A DNA stretch of 64,000 bases from Streptomyces drozdowiczii (GCF_026167665.1 NZ_CP098740.1:5704001-5768000); one strand, 5' to 3'. Numbered from the stretch's first letter, positions 1-8,821 are shown. Program-made: numbers and translations. Notes: generated by a model not told the origin, from the letters alone.

Positions 1-1
1 G

Positions 2-1000
2 CACGGGCACCGCGGCATGGAGTACCACGACGGGCCCCGCCCGCTGGTGCTGACCGCCGAGCGGCAGGTGAAGCGGCTCGCCTCGATCGACTTCCCGGTG
101 CCGGTGGAGGCCGTGGAGCGGATGCGGGTGCCGAAGTCGTTCAACCCGCGCTCGCCGCAGTCCCGCCGGGACCTGGCCTCCGCGCTGCGGTCCAAGGCCG
201 GGCACATCGTCCCGGACCGGCACCGCCGGGGGCGCGCCCCCGCCGCCGACGACCGCGAGATCGCGCGCCTGCGGGCCGAGCTGCGCGCCCACCCCTGCCA
301 CGGGTGCGACGAGCGCGAGGACCACGCCCGCTGGGCCGAGCGCTTCCACCGGCTCCAGCGCGACACCCGGCAGCTGGAGCGCCGCATCGAGGGGCGCACC
401 AACACCATCGCCCGCACCTTCGACCGGATCGTCGCCCTGCTCACCGAGCTGGACTACCTGCGCGGCAGCGAGGTCACCGAGCACGGGAAGCGGCTGGCCA
501 GGCTCTACGGCGAGCTGGACCTGCTGGCCAGCGAGTGCCTGCGCGCCGGAGTCTGGGAGGGGCTGAACGCGGCGGAGCTCGCGGCGTGCGTCTCCGCCCT
601 GGTGTACGAGGCGCGGCAGGCCGACGACGCGGTGGCGCCGAAGCTGCCGTCGGGGCCCGCGAGGACCGCGCTGGGCGAGATGGTCCGCATCTGGGGCCGG
701 CTCGACTCCCTGGAGGAGGATTTCAAGATCAACCAGGCGGAGGGGGTCGGCCAGCGCGAGCCCGATCTCGGCTTCGCCTGGGCGGTGTACATGTGGGCGT
801 CCGGCCGCTCGCTGGACGAGGTGCTGCGCGAGGCGGACATGCCGGCCGGCGACTTCGTGCGCTGGTGCAAGCAGGTCATCGACGTGCTGGGCCAGGTGGC
901 CGCCGCCGCGCCGCGCGAGAACAGCACGGTGGCCCGGAGCGCCCGCAAGGCGGTCGACGAGGTGCTGCGGGGCGTTGTCGCGTACAGCTCCCTGGGCTGA
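2..1000 (+). CDS. helY: Ski2-like DEAD/DEAH RNA helicase, C-terminal part (partial)
   Basis: The reading frame is open from the left edge of the window, so only the C-terminal ~332 residues are present and the ATPase core lies outside. What remains matches the tail of actinobacterial HelY/Mtr4-like superfamily 2 helicases. There is a charged linker, then a Cys pair in HPCHGCDERE, a basic coiled segment (RRIEGRTNTI), and a C-terminal DSHCT-type helical domain containing ELDLLASECLRAGVWEGL and a final tryptophan-rich stretch. Such proteins unwind RNA in an ATP-dependent way and are linked to RNA turnover or ribosome metabolism. The next gene is on the other strand, so this one ends a + strand unit. 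The assignment rests on the C-terminal domain only, because the Walker and DEAD motifs are not visible here. Confidence 0.75.
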   Translation, partial: HGHRGMEYHDGPRPLVLTAERQVKRLASIDFPVPVEAVERMRVPKSFNPRSPQSRRDLASALRSKAGHIVPDRHRRGRAPAADDREIARLRAELRAHPCHGCDEREDHARWAERFHRLQRDTRQLERRIEGRTNTIARTFDRIVALLTELDYLRGSEVTEHGKRLARLYGELDLLASECLRAGVWEGLNAAELAACVSALVYEARQADDAVAPKLPSGPARTALGEMVRIWGRLDSLEEDFKINQAEGVGQREPDLGFAWAVYMWASGRSLDEVLREADMPAGDFVRWCKQVIDVLGQVAAAAPRENSTVARSARKAVDEVLRGVVAYSSLG

Positions 1001-1054
1001 GACACGCGGAAGCCGGCCGGGCGCGGTCCGGTCGGCTTCTGTGCGGCTTCTTTC

Positions 1055-1501
1055 CTAGGACCGGCCGCCTCGGCTCATTTTCATCGACGCGCCCGCGCAG
1101 ACCAGTCCGAGCAGTGCGGTCAGTCCGCCGATGATGACGTTGTTGAGGATGACGCCGGTGTCCGGGCTGCTGCCGACCACCCAGGGCGAGATGATCATCC
1201 AGGCGCCCATGGCGCAGATGGCCCAGCTCAGGCCGTACATCCGCTGCGGCATCGCGGTGAACCCGAGGCCGAGCACGGCGATCGCGATGCCCATGACCAG
1301 GTTGTGCGTCACCAGCGCGGACTGCGAGGTGGTGAAGTGCAGCACCCACGGAGAGACGGCGCAGTAGAGGCCGACCAGGAAGACCGGCGCGTCCACCAGC
1401 GCCACGTCGCGACCGCCCATCACGCGTGCGTAGCGGTCGCTCATTTCCGGTGCATCGGGGTGTCCGGCCATGTCGTGGCCGACGTGCGAGACGTTTGACA
1501 T
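1055..1501 (-). CDS. SPW-repeat integral membrane protein
   Basis: A 148-residue protein with a short polar N-terminus and four hydrophobic helices. The family signature occurs twice, once in each half: AVSPWVLHF near residue 50 and ISPWVVGSS near residue 105. SPW-repeat proteins are small actinobacterial membrane proteins of unknown function, so no reaction can be assigned. The start ATG at 1501 is preceded on the minus strand by a purine-rich GAAGGGGACGAA sequence that fits a ribosome binding site. It is a single-gene unit, convergent with the helicase gene and separated from the fasciclin gene upstream by a strong hairpin. Nothing links it to the neighbouring SigK unit except position. Confidence 0.8.
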   Translation of the reverse strand: MSNVSHVGHDMAGHPDAPEMSDRYARVMGGRDVALVDAPVFLVGLYCAVSPWVLHFTTSQSALVTHNLVMGIAIAVLGLGFTAMPQRMYGLSWAICAMGAWMIISPWVVGSSPDTGVILNNVIIGGLTALLGLVCAGASMKMSRGGRS

Positions 1502-1646
1502 CAGTTTCGTCCCCTTCGGATCATGCGGACCCGGTTACCGCCACACGCGGGAAGTGGCCCGCACTGTCCATTCTGCTCTTATCCGTCGCTTATGTGTAGG
1601 TTCAAGGCGACGTGATGTCCGCAGGATGCGCACCGGCCGGGCGGGG

Positions 1647-1678
1647 CCTCGCGGTGGGCCCGGTGGCCCACCGCGAGG
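1647..1678 (-). terminator. Hairpin terminator after the fasciclin gene
   Basis: Perfect 14-bp stem, CCTCGCGGTGGGCC (1647-1660) against GGCCCACCGCGAGG (1665-1678), with loop CGGT. It starts 8 nt past the stop codon of the fasciclin gene. There is no clear U-tract, as is common for streptomycete terminators. Confidence 0.7.
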
Positions 1679-1685
1679 GGCGCGA

Positions 1686-2333
1686 TCAGGCGGCGGGCGG
1701 CATCAGGACCGTGTCGACGATGTAGACCGTGGCGTTGGCCGTGGGGACGTTGCCGCAGACGACCTTCGAGGAGTCGTTCACGGTGTACGCCATGTCCGAG
1801 CCCGAGGTCGTCAGCTCGCCCTTCTCCAGGGTCTCGAAGGAGCCCTTCTCCAGCTGCTTCGGCGTCAGCTTCTGGCCCACGACGTGGTACGTGAGGACCT
1901 TGGTGAGCGCGGCCTTGTCGGCGAGGAGCTTGTCGAGGTCGGCCTTCGGGACCTTGGCGAAGGCGTCGTTGGTCGGCGCGAACACGGTGATGTTCTGCGC
2001 GTTGTTGAGCGTGTCGACCAGGCCGGCCTTCTTGACCGCGGTGACCAGGGTGGACAGGGCCGGGTTGTGCGAGGCCGCCGTGGCCACCGGGTCCTTCGCC
2101 ATGCCGCTGAAGGAGCCCGCGCCGCTCTTCGGGACCGAGGCGCAGGCGGGGCCGAAGGGCTTGTCCGTGTCCATGGACTTCTCGGCGGACGGCGAGGCGG
2201 GGGCCTTCGCGGAGCTGGCGCTCGATCCGGACGCGCTGTCCTTGGAGTCGTCGGAGCAGGCCGTCAGGGCCAGCGGCAGGACGAGCGCGGCGGACAGCGC
2301 GACGGCGGCGCGGCGGGCGTGGATGACCTTCAT
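1686..2333 (-). CDS. Fasciclin (FAS1) domain lipoprotein, MPT70/MPT83-like
   Basis: A 215-residue secreted lipoprotein. The N-terminus is basic, followed by a hydrophobic core and a lipobox (LALTAC, lipidated Cys26). Next comes a low-complexity Ser/Ala/Lys linker and a single FAS1 domain over the last ~140 residues, with the two conserved blocks TVFAPTNDAF and LTYHVVGQKL. FAS1 domains are extracellular interaction modules. The closest recalled actinobacterial relatives are mycobacterial MPT70 and MPT83, the best-known SigK targets. The start ATG at 2333 is chosen because it gives the signal peptide and sits behind AACAGGAGAAC. The gene lies 113 nt downstream of the molybdopterin oxidoreductase gene on the same strand and I find no SigK-like box of its own, so co-transcription from the promoter at 4059-4086 is likely. 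Confidence 0.88.
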   Translation of the reverse strand: MKVIHARRAAVALSAALVLPLALTACSDDSKDSASGSSASSAKAPASPSAEKSMDTDKPFGPACASVPKSGAGSFSGMAKDPVATAASHNPALSTLVTAVKKAGLVDTLNNAQNITVFAPTNDAFAKVPKADLDKLLADKAALTKVLTYHVVGQKLTPKQLEKGSFETLEKGELTTSGSDMAYTVNDSSKVVCGNVPTANATVYIVDTVLMPPAA

Positions 2334-2446
2334 GGTGTTCTCCTGTTTGGGTAACTGATTGATTGCGTACGGTAGTTGAGTGGGGGTGCGCGAGGTCCGG
2401 GCGGACGAGGCGCACGTCGCGGGGGAGGCGGCGGGCCCGCCCGGGA

Positions 2447-4051
2447 TCAGGTCACGTCGACCACCACCGAGTGCCATCCGGTGGCGCCGTCCGGCACGGT
2501 GCCGGCGCGCCGGGCGGTCTGGGTGGCGCCGGCCCCGTCGGTCGCCCGGACCTCCAGGGTGTGGCTGCCCGGGGTGGCCGGCCACTCCCACACCCACTGG
2601 CGCCAGACGTCCCGGCCGGCCCCCGGCGCGAGCCGCGCCGGATGCCACGGGCCGCCGTCCACCCGGACCTCGACCCGGGTGATCCCGCGGTGCTGGGCCC
2701 AGGCGACCCCGGCGACCGGCACCGTGCCCGCCTTCGGGGACGCGAAGGGGCGCGGGGTGTCGATGCGGGCCTGGGTCTTGATGGGCGCCCGCCGGGACCA
2801 GGACCGCTTCACCCAGTACGCGTCGTACGCGTCGAAGGTGGTCAGCTCGATGTCCTTGATCCACTTGCAGGCCGACACATATCCGTACAGGCCGGGTACG
2901 ACCATCCGGACCGGGAAGCCGTGCGTGAAGGGCAGCGGCTCCCCGTTCATGCCGAAGGCGAGCAGGGCCTCGCGGCCGTCCATGACGTCCTCGACCGGGG
3001 TGCCGATCGTCATGCCGTCCACCGAACGCGCCACGAGCTGGTCGGCCCGTCCGCCCTCGGACGGCGGCCGCACCCCGGCCTCGCGCAGCAGGTCGGCGAG
3101 GCGCACGCCGAGCCACCGGGCGTTGCCGACGTACGGACCGCCCACCTCGTTCGAGACGCAGGTCAGCGTGATGTCGCGCTCGACGGCCCCGCGGCCCATC
3201 AGTTCCCGCAGACTGAGCGTCACGGGCCGGGACACGCCTTTCCCGTGGATCCGCAGCCGCCACGCCCCGGCGTCCACCCGCGGCACGACCAGGGCCGTGT
3301 CGACGCGGTAGAAGTCCTTGTTGGGCGTGACGAACGGGCTCAGCCCCCGGATCCCCAGCTCCGCGCCGGCCGGCACGGCGGGGGCGGGCGAGGCGGGCGC
3401 GGGGAGCTTCAGATCGCGCCGGGACGCCTCCGCCCCGGCCTGCACGGCCGAGGTGAGCCGCCGCCCCAGCAGCCCGGCCCCGGCGGAGGCCACCGCCGCG
3501 ACGCCCGCCGCGACGACGAACCCGCGCCGGTCGAAGCCCCCGGCCGGCCGCTCCCCGTACGAGCGGGCCGGGTACAGCCGCCCGGACAGCAGATACAGCA
3601 CCCCGGCACCGGCCAGCGCGCCCACCACGGAGGGCAGCGCGTCCGAGACCCGGCCCTCGGGCCGTCCGACCGCCGCCACCGCCCCGACCGCGCCGAAGAC
3701 CAGCACGGCCGCCGAGCCGGCGATCCGGTGGCGGAGCGCCAGCAGCCCGACGGCCACGGCGAACAGCGCCAGGATCGCCAGGATGCCGAGCTCCAGGACC
3801 AGCTTGTCGTTGGTCCCGAAGTTCCGTACGGCGAAGTCCTTGAGCGCCGGGGGAGTGCGGTCGATCACCGCACTGCCCACCGCCGTCACCGGACCCGCCT
3901 CGGGCCGTACGACCGCCGCCGCCAGCTCGGCGACGGCGAGCGCGCTGAAGCCGGCGATCACCCCGCTGAGCGCGGCACAGGCCGCACGCAGCGCTCGGGA
4001 CCGCCGGGGCTCGGTGGCCCCGGTCTCCGGATCGTTCCGCTCTTCACTCAC
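2447..4051 (-). CDS. Membrane-anchored molybdopterin oxidoreductase (sulfite-oxidase fold)
   Basis: A 534-residue protein. The N-terminal ~190 residues hold about four transmembrane helices followed by a further hydrophobic segment (FVVAAGVAAVASAGAGLLG). The C-terminal ~300 residues are the oxidoreductase molybdopterin-binding domain, with TLTCVSNEVGGPYVGNARW carrying the presumed Mo-ligand Cys, the GxPVRMVVPGLYGYVSAKW-type block (here CKWI), and a C-terminal Mo-co dimerisation domain of immunoglobulin type. The substrate is unknown; this branch is often annotated sulfite oxidase-like, and the catalytic domain probably faces outside. The GTG at 4051 lies 7 nt from the -10 of a SigK-type promoter, so the mRNA is probably leaderless. 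The fasciclin gene follows. M. tuberculosis pairs its MPT83/MPT70 genes with a redox membrane protein (DipZ), so a redox enzyme beside FAS1 is a recurring theme. Confidence 0.85.
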   Translation of the reverse strand: MSEERNDPETGATEPRRSRALRAACAALSGVIAGFSALAVAELAAAVVRPEAGPVTAVGSAVIDRTPPALKDFAVRNFGTNDKLVLELGILAILALFAVAVGLLALRHRIAGSAAVLVFGAVGAVAAVGRPEGRVSDALPSVVGALAGAGVLYLLSGRLYPARSYGERPAGGFDRRGFVVAAGVAAVASAGAGLLGRRLTSAVQAGAEASRRDLKLPAPASPAPAVPAGAELGIRGLSPFVTPNKDFYRVDTALVVPRVDAGAWRLRIHGKGVSRPVTLSLRELMGRGAVERDITLTCVSNEVGGPYVGNARWLGVRLADLLREAGVRPPSEGGRADQLVARSVDGMTIGTPVEDVMDGREALLAFGMNGEPLPFTHGFPVRMVVPGLYGYVSACKWIKDIELTTFDAYDAYWVKRSWSRRAPIKTQARIDTPRPFASPKAGTVPVAGVAWAQHRGITRVEVRVDGGPWHPARLAPGAGRDVWRQWVWEWPATPGSHTLEVRATDGAGATQTARRAGTVPDGATGWHSVVVDVT

Positions 4052-4058
4052 GACGGGG

Positions 4059-4086
4059 ATTCGGCGCCGGGTGCCGAGCGGATTGG
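4059..4086 (-). promoter_or_regulatory. SigK-type promoter of the molybdopterin oxidoreductase/fasciclin unit
   Basis: Read on the minus strand: CCAATCC (4086-4080), a 15-nt spacer, then CCGAAT (4064-4059). The same boxes and spacing precede sigK itself and the divergent lipid operon. They resemble the M. tuberculosis SigK consensus as I recall it (CCATCC and CCGAAT). The -10 ends 7 nt before the GTG start. Confidence 0.75.
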
Positions 4087-4119
4087 TCTGTCACCCGATC
4101 GGATGAACGCAGGGTTCCG

Positions 4120-4147
4120 CCAATCCGACCAATGACCGGCAACGAAT
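4120..4147 (+). promoter_or_regulatory. SigK-type promoter of the FAD/DUF1365/methyltransferase/DUF1295 operon
   Basis: CCAATCC (4120-4126), a 15-nt spacer, then ACGAAT (4142-4147). It is divergent from the promoter at 4059-4086, with the two -35 boxes 33 nt apart. Predicted transcription starts near 4154, leaving a ~68-nt leader with GGAAGGAG before the ATG at 4222. Confidence 0.75.
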
Positions 4148-4221
4148 CACTTTCCAAAGAGGCATCCGCCGCCCCCTCCGTCCTCGGGGAAGGGCGTCGG
4201 GGCCAATCCGGAAGGAGCGCG

Positions 4222-5495
4222 ATGAGCGACAGGCGGCGACGCACGGCCGTCGTGGGCAGCGGGGTGGCCGGGCTGACAGCCGCCCACATCCTGCGCAGAG
4301 CCCACGACGTGACGCTGTTCGAGGCGGACGACCGGGTGGGCGGCCACGCGCACACCCACGACCTGCCCGGGGCCGACGGCCGCGTCCACCGGGTCGACTC
4401 CGGCTTCATCGTGCACAACCGGCGCACCTACCCCCACCTGCTGCGGCTCTTCGCGGAACTCGGCGTGCCCACGCAGGAGTCGGAGATGAGCATGTCCGTC
4501 CGGTGCGAGGGATGCGGCCTGGAGTACGCGGGGGCCCGCGGCCCGGCCGGTCTCCTCGCCCGCCCGGCGTCCCTCCGCGACCCCGCCTACCCGCGGATGC
4601 TCGCCGCCGTGCCCCGCTTCCACCGGCTGGCCCGGCGGCTGCTGCGGGACGGCGGACCGGACGCGGACACGCTGACGCTGGGGGAGTTCGCGGCGCGCGG
4701 GCGCTTCTCGCCGTACTTCACCGCGCACTTCCTGACGCCCGTGGTGGCGGCGGTCTGGTCCTGCGACCCGGTGACCGCGATGCGCTACCCGGCCCGCTAC
4801 CTCTTCCGCTTCCTCGACCACCACGGCATGCTCGCGATCGGCGGCTCCCCGGTCTGGCGCACCGTCACCGGAGGCTCCCGCGCCTACGTGGAGCGGGTGG
4901 CCAAACAGCTCTCCGCCGTCCGCACCGCCACCCCGGTCCGCAGCGTCCGCCGGCACGCCGACGGCGTCGAGATCACCACGGACGACGGCACCGCCGAACC
5001 CTTCGACCACGTCGTCGTCGCCACCCACCCCGACCAGGCCCTCCGCCTCCTCGCCGACCCGACCGAGGACGAGACCCGCACCCTGGGCGCCTTCCGCTAC
5101 TCCCGCAACGCGACCCTGCTGCACACCGACACCCGGCTGCTGCCCACGGCGCCCGGAGCCCGCGCCTCCTGGAACTACCTGATGCCGGACTGCGCCGCCG
5201 ACGCCTCCCACGTCACCGTCAGCTACGACATGAACCGGCTCCAGCGCCTCGACGCCCCGGAGACCTTCGTCGTCACGCTGAACGGCGCCGATCGCGTCGC
5301 CCCCGGACTCGTCCGGGCCCGCATGCTCTACGAACACCCCGTCTACACCCCGGAGTCCGTGGCCGCCCAGGCCCGCCTCCCCGCCCTGTCCGGGCCGGTC
5401 ACCGCCTACGCGGGCGCCTACCACGGCTGGGGGTTCCACGAGGACGGCTGCCGCTCGGGCGCCGAGGCCGCGGCGGCCCTGGGGTGGACTGGTGA
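4222..5495 (+). CDS. FAD/NAD(P)-binding amine-oxidase-like protein (Rv0449c-like), apparent frameshift near 3' end
   Basis: A ~424-residue flavoprotein. The N-terminus is a dinucleotide-binding Rossmann motif (VVGSGVAGLTAAHIL), followed by the FAD ribose-binding glutamate (FEADDRVGGHAHTH). The remainder is amine oxidase/protoporphyrinogen-oxidase-like, with a late FAD contact region at YAGAYHGWGFHEDGCRSG. The start ATG at 4222 follows GGAAGGAG; an upstream in-frame ATG at 4132 lies inside the promoter. The run of four G at 5481-5484 shifts the frame. One more G would give the ending ALGVDW-stop at 5495, with a GTGA overlap to the next gene; without it the frame runs to 6048 through DUF1365. 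The gene is first in the SigK lipid operon. In Rhodobacter and mycobacteria related proteins are encoded with UfaA/Cfa-like methyltransferases and DUF1365, suggesting oxidation or desaturation of methylated acyl chains. Confidence 0.85.
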
Positions 5496-6214
5496 ACGCC
5501 CTCTACCCGTGCACGATCACCCACATACGGACCGCGCCCAGCCGGTACGGCTTCCACCACCGCACCTACCTGTGGCTGACGGACCCCGACGGGCCCCCGC
5601 CGCTGCCGCCCGCCCTGCGCTTCCTCGCCCGCTTCGACGCCCGCGACCACTTCGGCGGCACCGCCCCGACCATCCGGGCCGGACTCGTCCGCTTCCTGGC
5701 CGCGCGCGGCATCGACCTCGCGGACGGCACCGTCCTCATGCTGAGCCAGGCCCGGGTCCTCGGCTACGTCTTCAACCCGCTGACCGTCTACTGGTGCCGG
5801 CGCGCCGACGGCACCCCGCTGTGCACGGTCGCGGAGGTCCACAACACGTACGGCGAACGCCACTGCTATCTGCTGCGCCCCGACGACCGGGGGCGGGCGG
5901 TCACCAGCAAGGAGTTCTACGTATCGCCGTTCTTCGGCACCGACGGCGGGTACTGGATGCGGCTGCCGGAACCCGGCCCCGAACTGCGCCTGACGGTCCA
6001 CCTGGAGCGCGCGGGAACCCGCCCGTTCACCGCGACCGTCCGGGGTGAACGGCGCCCCGCGACCGCCCGCGTCCTGCTCGCCCTCGCCCTGCGGCACCCC
6101 TGGTCCACGGCCGTCGTCTCCGCCGCCATCCGGCTGCACGGCATACGCCTCTACCTGCGCGGGCTGCCCGTCCGGCCCCGCCCCCACCACCGCACCCAGG
6201 AAGGCATGCGATGA
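5492..6214 (+). CDS. DUF1365 family protein (Rv0448c-like)
   Basis: A 240-residue protein of the DUF1365 family. Visible family blocks are the N-terminal YPCTITHIRTAPSRYGFHHR, the central FNPLTVYWC followed by AEVHNTYGERHCYLL, and KEFYVSPFF around residue 140. A hydrophobic C-terminal stretch rich in Ala and Leu may contact membrane. The start is the GTG at 5492, which overlaps the restored stop of the FAD gene (GTGA); the downstream gene overlaps by ATGA. No reaction is proven for the family. It is repeatedly found next to cyclopropane-synthase-like methyltransferases and the FAD protein, in sigma-factor-controlled oxidative-stress operons. I infer a step in modification of membrane acyl chains. 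Confidence 0.85.
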   Translation: MNALYPCTITHIRTAPSRYGFHHRTYLWLTDPDGPPPLPPALRFLARFDARDHFGGTAPTIRAGLVRFLAARGIDLADGTVLMLSQARVLGYVFNPLTVYWCRRADGTPLCTVAEVHNTYGERHCYLLRPDDRGRAVTSKEFYVSPFFGTDGGYWMRLPEPGPELRLTVHLERAGTRPFTATVRGERRPATARVLLALALRHPWSTAVVSAAIRLHGIRLYLRGLPVRPRPHHRTQEGMR

Positions 6215-7494
6215 CCGCCTCCACGTTCCGCACCCCGGCCGTGCCCGCCCCCGCCACGGGCCCCGGCATCGACCCGGCACGCTGGCCGGACGTCGTGACC
6301 CCGCCCCGCGCCTCCCGGCTGCGGACGGCCGTCGCCGAGCGGATCGTCCGGCGCGCCCTGGCCCGGCTGCCGCTGCGCGTCCGGCTCGGCGGGCGCGAGG
6401 ACATCGGGCTCGGCGGGCCGCTGATGGACGTCCGCGACCCCGACGCCTTCTTCCGCAGGATCGGCGCGGCCGGGCTCATCGGCTTCGGCGAGTCGTACAT
6501 GGCGGGGGAATGGGACGCGCCCGACCCCGTCGGCGTTCTGACGGTCCTGGCGGGAGAGGTCGCCACCCTGGTCCCGCGGCCCCTGCAACGGCTGCGCGGA
6601 CTGTGGGCGCGCCGCCACCCGGAGGCCCAGACCGGAACCCGCGAAGGGGCCCGGACCAACATCAGCCACCACTACGACCTGTCCAACGACCTGTTCGCGC
6701 TCTTCCTGGACGAGACGCTCAGCTACTCCTCCGCGCTCTTCCGCGGCTTCCCCGCCGAACCGGCCCTCCTTCCCGCCGCCCAGCACCGCAAGATCGACCG
6801 GCTGCTCGACCTCGCCGCCGTCGGCCCCGGCACCCGGCTCCTGGAGATCGGCACCGGCTGGGGCGAACTCGCGATCCGCGCCGCCGCGCGCGGCGCCCAC
6901 GTCGTCTCCGTCACCCTCTCCCGGGAACAGCGCGACCTGGCGCTCCGGCGGATCGCGGCGGCGGGCCACGCGGACCGGGTCGACGTCCGGCTGTGCGACT
7001 ACCGGGACATCGGGGGGAGCTACGACGCGATCGTCAGCGTCGAGATGATCGAGGCGGTCGGCGCGGAGTTCTGGCCCGTCTACTTCCGCACCCTGGACCG
7101 GCTGCTCGGCCCCGGCGGCCGGATCGCGCTCCAGGCCATCACCATGCCCGACGACCGCATGCGGGCCGGCCGGTCCACCTTCACCTGGATCCAGAAGTAC
7201 ATCTTCCCGGGCGGCCAGCTGCCGTCCACCGAGGCCATCGACCGGGTGACGAGCGCCCACACCGGGCTGCGCGTGGAGCGTTCCGACGGCTTCGGCACGC
7301 ACTACGCCGAAACGCTCAGGCTGTGGCGCGAACGCTTCACCGGAGAGGCGGAAGCCGTCGACGCCCTCGGCTTCGACGACACCTTCCGCCGCATGTGGAC
7401 CCTCTACCTCGCCTACTCCGAAGCGGGCTTCCGCTCCGGCTACCTCGATGTGCGGCAGCTGCTGCTGACCCGTCAGGAACAGGAAACGGCATGA
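6211..7494 (+). CDS. Cyclopropane-fatty-acyl-phospholipid synthase family methyltransferase 1 (UfaA1-like)
   Basis: A 427-residue SAM-dependent methyltransferase of the CFAS family. The N-terminal ~120 residues are the lipid-binding extension with the typical GFGESYMAGEW block. The core starts at NISHHYDLSNDLFALFLD and has the SAM motif LLEIGTGWGELAIRAA, the VSVEMIEAVG catalytic-loop region, and FTWIQKYIFPGGQLPS. CFAS-type enzymes methylate double bonds of phospholipid acyl chains at the membrane surface. M. tuberculosis Rv0447c (UfaA1) occupies the same operon position as I recall it, and is associated with 10-methyl-branched lipid formation. Start ATG overlaps the DUF1365 stop (ATGA) and its own stop overlaps the second methyltransferase. 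The two methyltransferases share the same HHYDLSN and SAM blocks, so they are probably an old tandem duplication. Confidence 0.9.
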   Translation: MTASTFRTPAVPAPATGPGIDPARWPDVVTPPRASRLRTAVAERIVRRALARLPLRVRLGGREDIGLGGPLMDVRDPDAFFRRIGAAGLIGFGESYMAGEWDAPDPVGVLTVLAGEVATLVPRPLQRLRGLWARRHPEAQTGTREGARTNISHHYDLSNDLFALFLDETLSYSSALFRGFPAEPALLPAAQHRKIDRLLDLAAVGPGTRLLEIGTGWGELAIRAAARGAHVVSVTLSREQRDLALRRIAAAGHADRVDVRLCDYRDIGGSYDAIVSVEMIEAVGAEFWPVYFRTLDRLLGPGGRIALQAITMPDDRMRAGRSTFTWIQKYIFPGGQLPSTEAIDRVTSAHTGLRVERSDGFGTHYAETLRLWRERFTGEAEAVDALGFDDTFRRMWTLYLAYSEAGFRSGYLDVRQLLLTRQEQETA

Positions 7495-8821
7495 CACTCA
7501 CGGACAAGCGCCCCGCCCACGGGGCCGCCCAGCGCATCGAACCCCTGGCCGAGCAGCTGCTCGGCGGCCGGCTCCCGGTCCGGGTGCGCATGTGGGACGG
7601 CAGCGAGACCGGCGCCGCCGACGGCCCCTGATCCACGTCCGGGGCCGCCGCGCCCTGCGCCGCCTGCTGTGGGAACCGGGCGAACTCGGCCTCGCGGAGG
7701 CGTACATCACCGGGGACATCGACATCGAGGGCGACCTCGCCGAGGGCCTGCGGGCGGTGCGCCGCGCGGTGCGCGAGCGCGGGCTCGCCGCACCCCGGCC
7801 CCGTCTCGCCGACCGGCTCCGGGCGGCCGGCACCGCCCTGCGCCTGGGCGCCGCCGGGCCCCGGCCGCCCGTGCCCGCCGCCCGCGCCACCGGACTCGAC
7901 GGCGCCCTGCACAGCAAGGCCCGCGACCGGGCCGCGATCAGCCACCACTACGACCTCTCCAACGCCTTCTACGCCCTCCTCTTGGACGACACGATGGCGT
8001 ACTCCTGCGGCTACTGGACCAGCGACGACCCGGCGTACGGCCCCGCCGACGCGCAGCGCGACAAGCTGGAGCTGATCTGCGGGAAGCTGGGGCTGCGCCC
8101 CGGCGCGCGGCTGCTGGACATCGGCTGCGGCTGGGGCTCGCTGACGTTGTACGCGGCCCAGCGGCACGGCGTCCGGGTCACCGCGGTCACTCTCGCCGCC
8201 GAGCAGGCCGCGCATGTGCGCCGCCAGGTGACCGAACGCGGCCTGGACGACCTGGTCGAGGTGCGCTGCCGCGACTACCGGGACATCGCGGACGCCCCGG
8301 ACCACGAGGGCGGCTACGACGCGGTTTCGACCATCGAGATGGGCGAGCACGTCGGGGACGCCCAGTACCCGGCCTTCGCGGCGACCCTGCACGGCATGGT
8401 CCGGCCGCGCGGCCGGGTGCTCGTCCAGCAGATGTCGCGCGGGCGGAACGCGCCGGGCGGCGGCGCGTTCATCGAGGCGTACATCGCGCCCGACATGCAC
8501 ATGCGGCCGCTCGGCGAGACCGTCGCGCTGCTCGAGGGCGCCGGTCTTGAGGTGCGCGACGTCCACGGGCTGCGGGAGCACTACGTCCGGACCGTCGACG
8601 CCTGGCGCCGGACCCTGGAGGAGAACGAGGCGCGGTTCACGGACCTGGTGGGGGAGGAGACCGTACGGGTGTGGCGGCTGTACCTGGCGGGCGGGGCACT
8701 CGCCTTCGCGGAGCGGCGGATGGGCGTGGACCAGATCCTCGCCGTACGGCCCGGCGGTGACGGGGAGTCCGGGATGCCGGCCACCCGCGAGGCGCTGCGC
8801 ACGGCCGGGGACGCGTCATGA
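7491..8821 (+). CDS. Cyclopropane-fatty-acyl-phospholipid synthase family methyltransferase 2, apparent frameshift near 5' end
   Basis: A ~443-residue second CFAS-family enzyme. From the ATG at 7491 (ATGA overlap with the previous gene) the protein reads MTLTDKRPAHGAAQRIEPLA and stops at 7629-7631 after GAADGP. The rest of the family sequence (LIHVRGRRALRRLLWEPGEL onwards) continues in the next frame. One extra C in the run 7625-7628 restores a single frame reading GPLIHVRG. Core motifs are intact: ISHHYDLSNAFYALLLDDTM, the SAM loop LLDIGCGWGSLTLYAA, STIEMGEHVG, and RVLVQQMSRG. If the break is real, translation would need an internal start and lose the N-terminal ~45 residues. The tandem pairing with methyltransferase 1 suggests distinct substrates or successive steps. 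Confidence 0.85.

Noticed and set aside
4202-4208. Another CCAATCC close to the start of the FAD gene
   Set aside because: No CGAAT follows at 15 nt and it lies next to the ribosome binding site.
4147-5439. Long minus-strand frame opposite the FAD gene
   Set aside because: Composition of an antisense frame; the + strand has an intact Rossmann motif.
5496-6048. C-terminal extension of the FAD protein through the DUF1365 gene
   Set aside because: The extension is Pro/Arg-rich with no similarity to the family and covers a conserved gene in another frame; a one-base deletion explains it.
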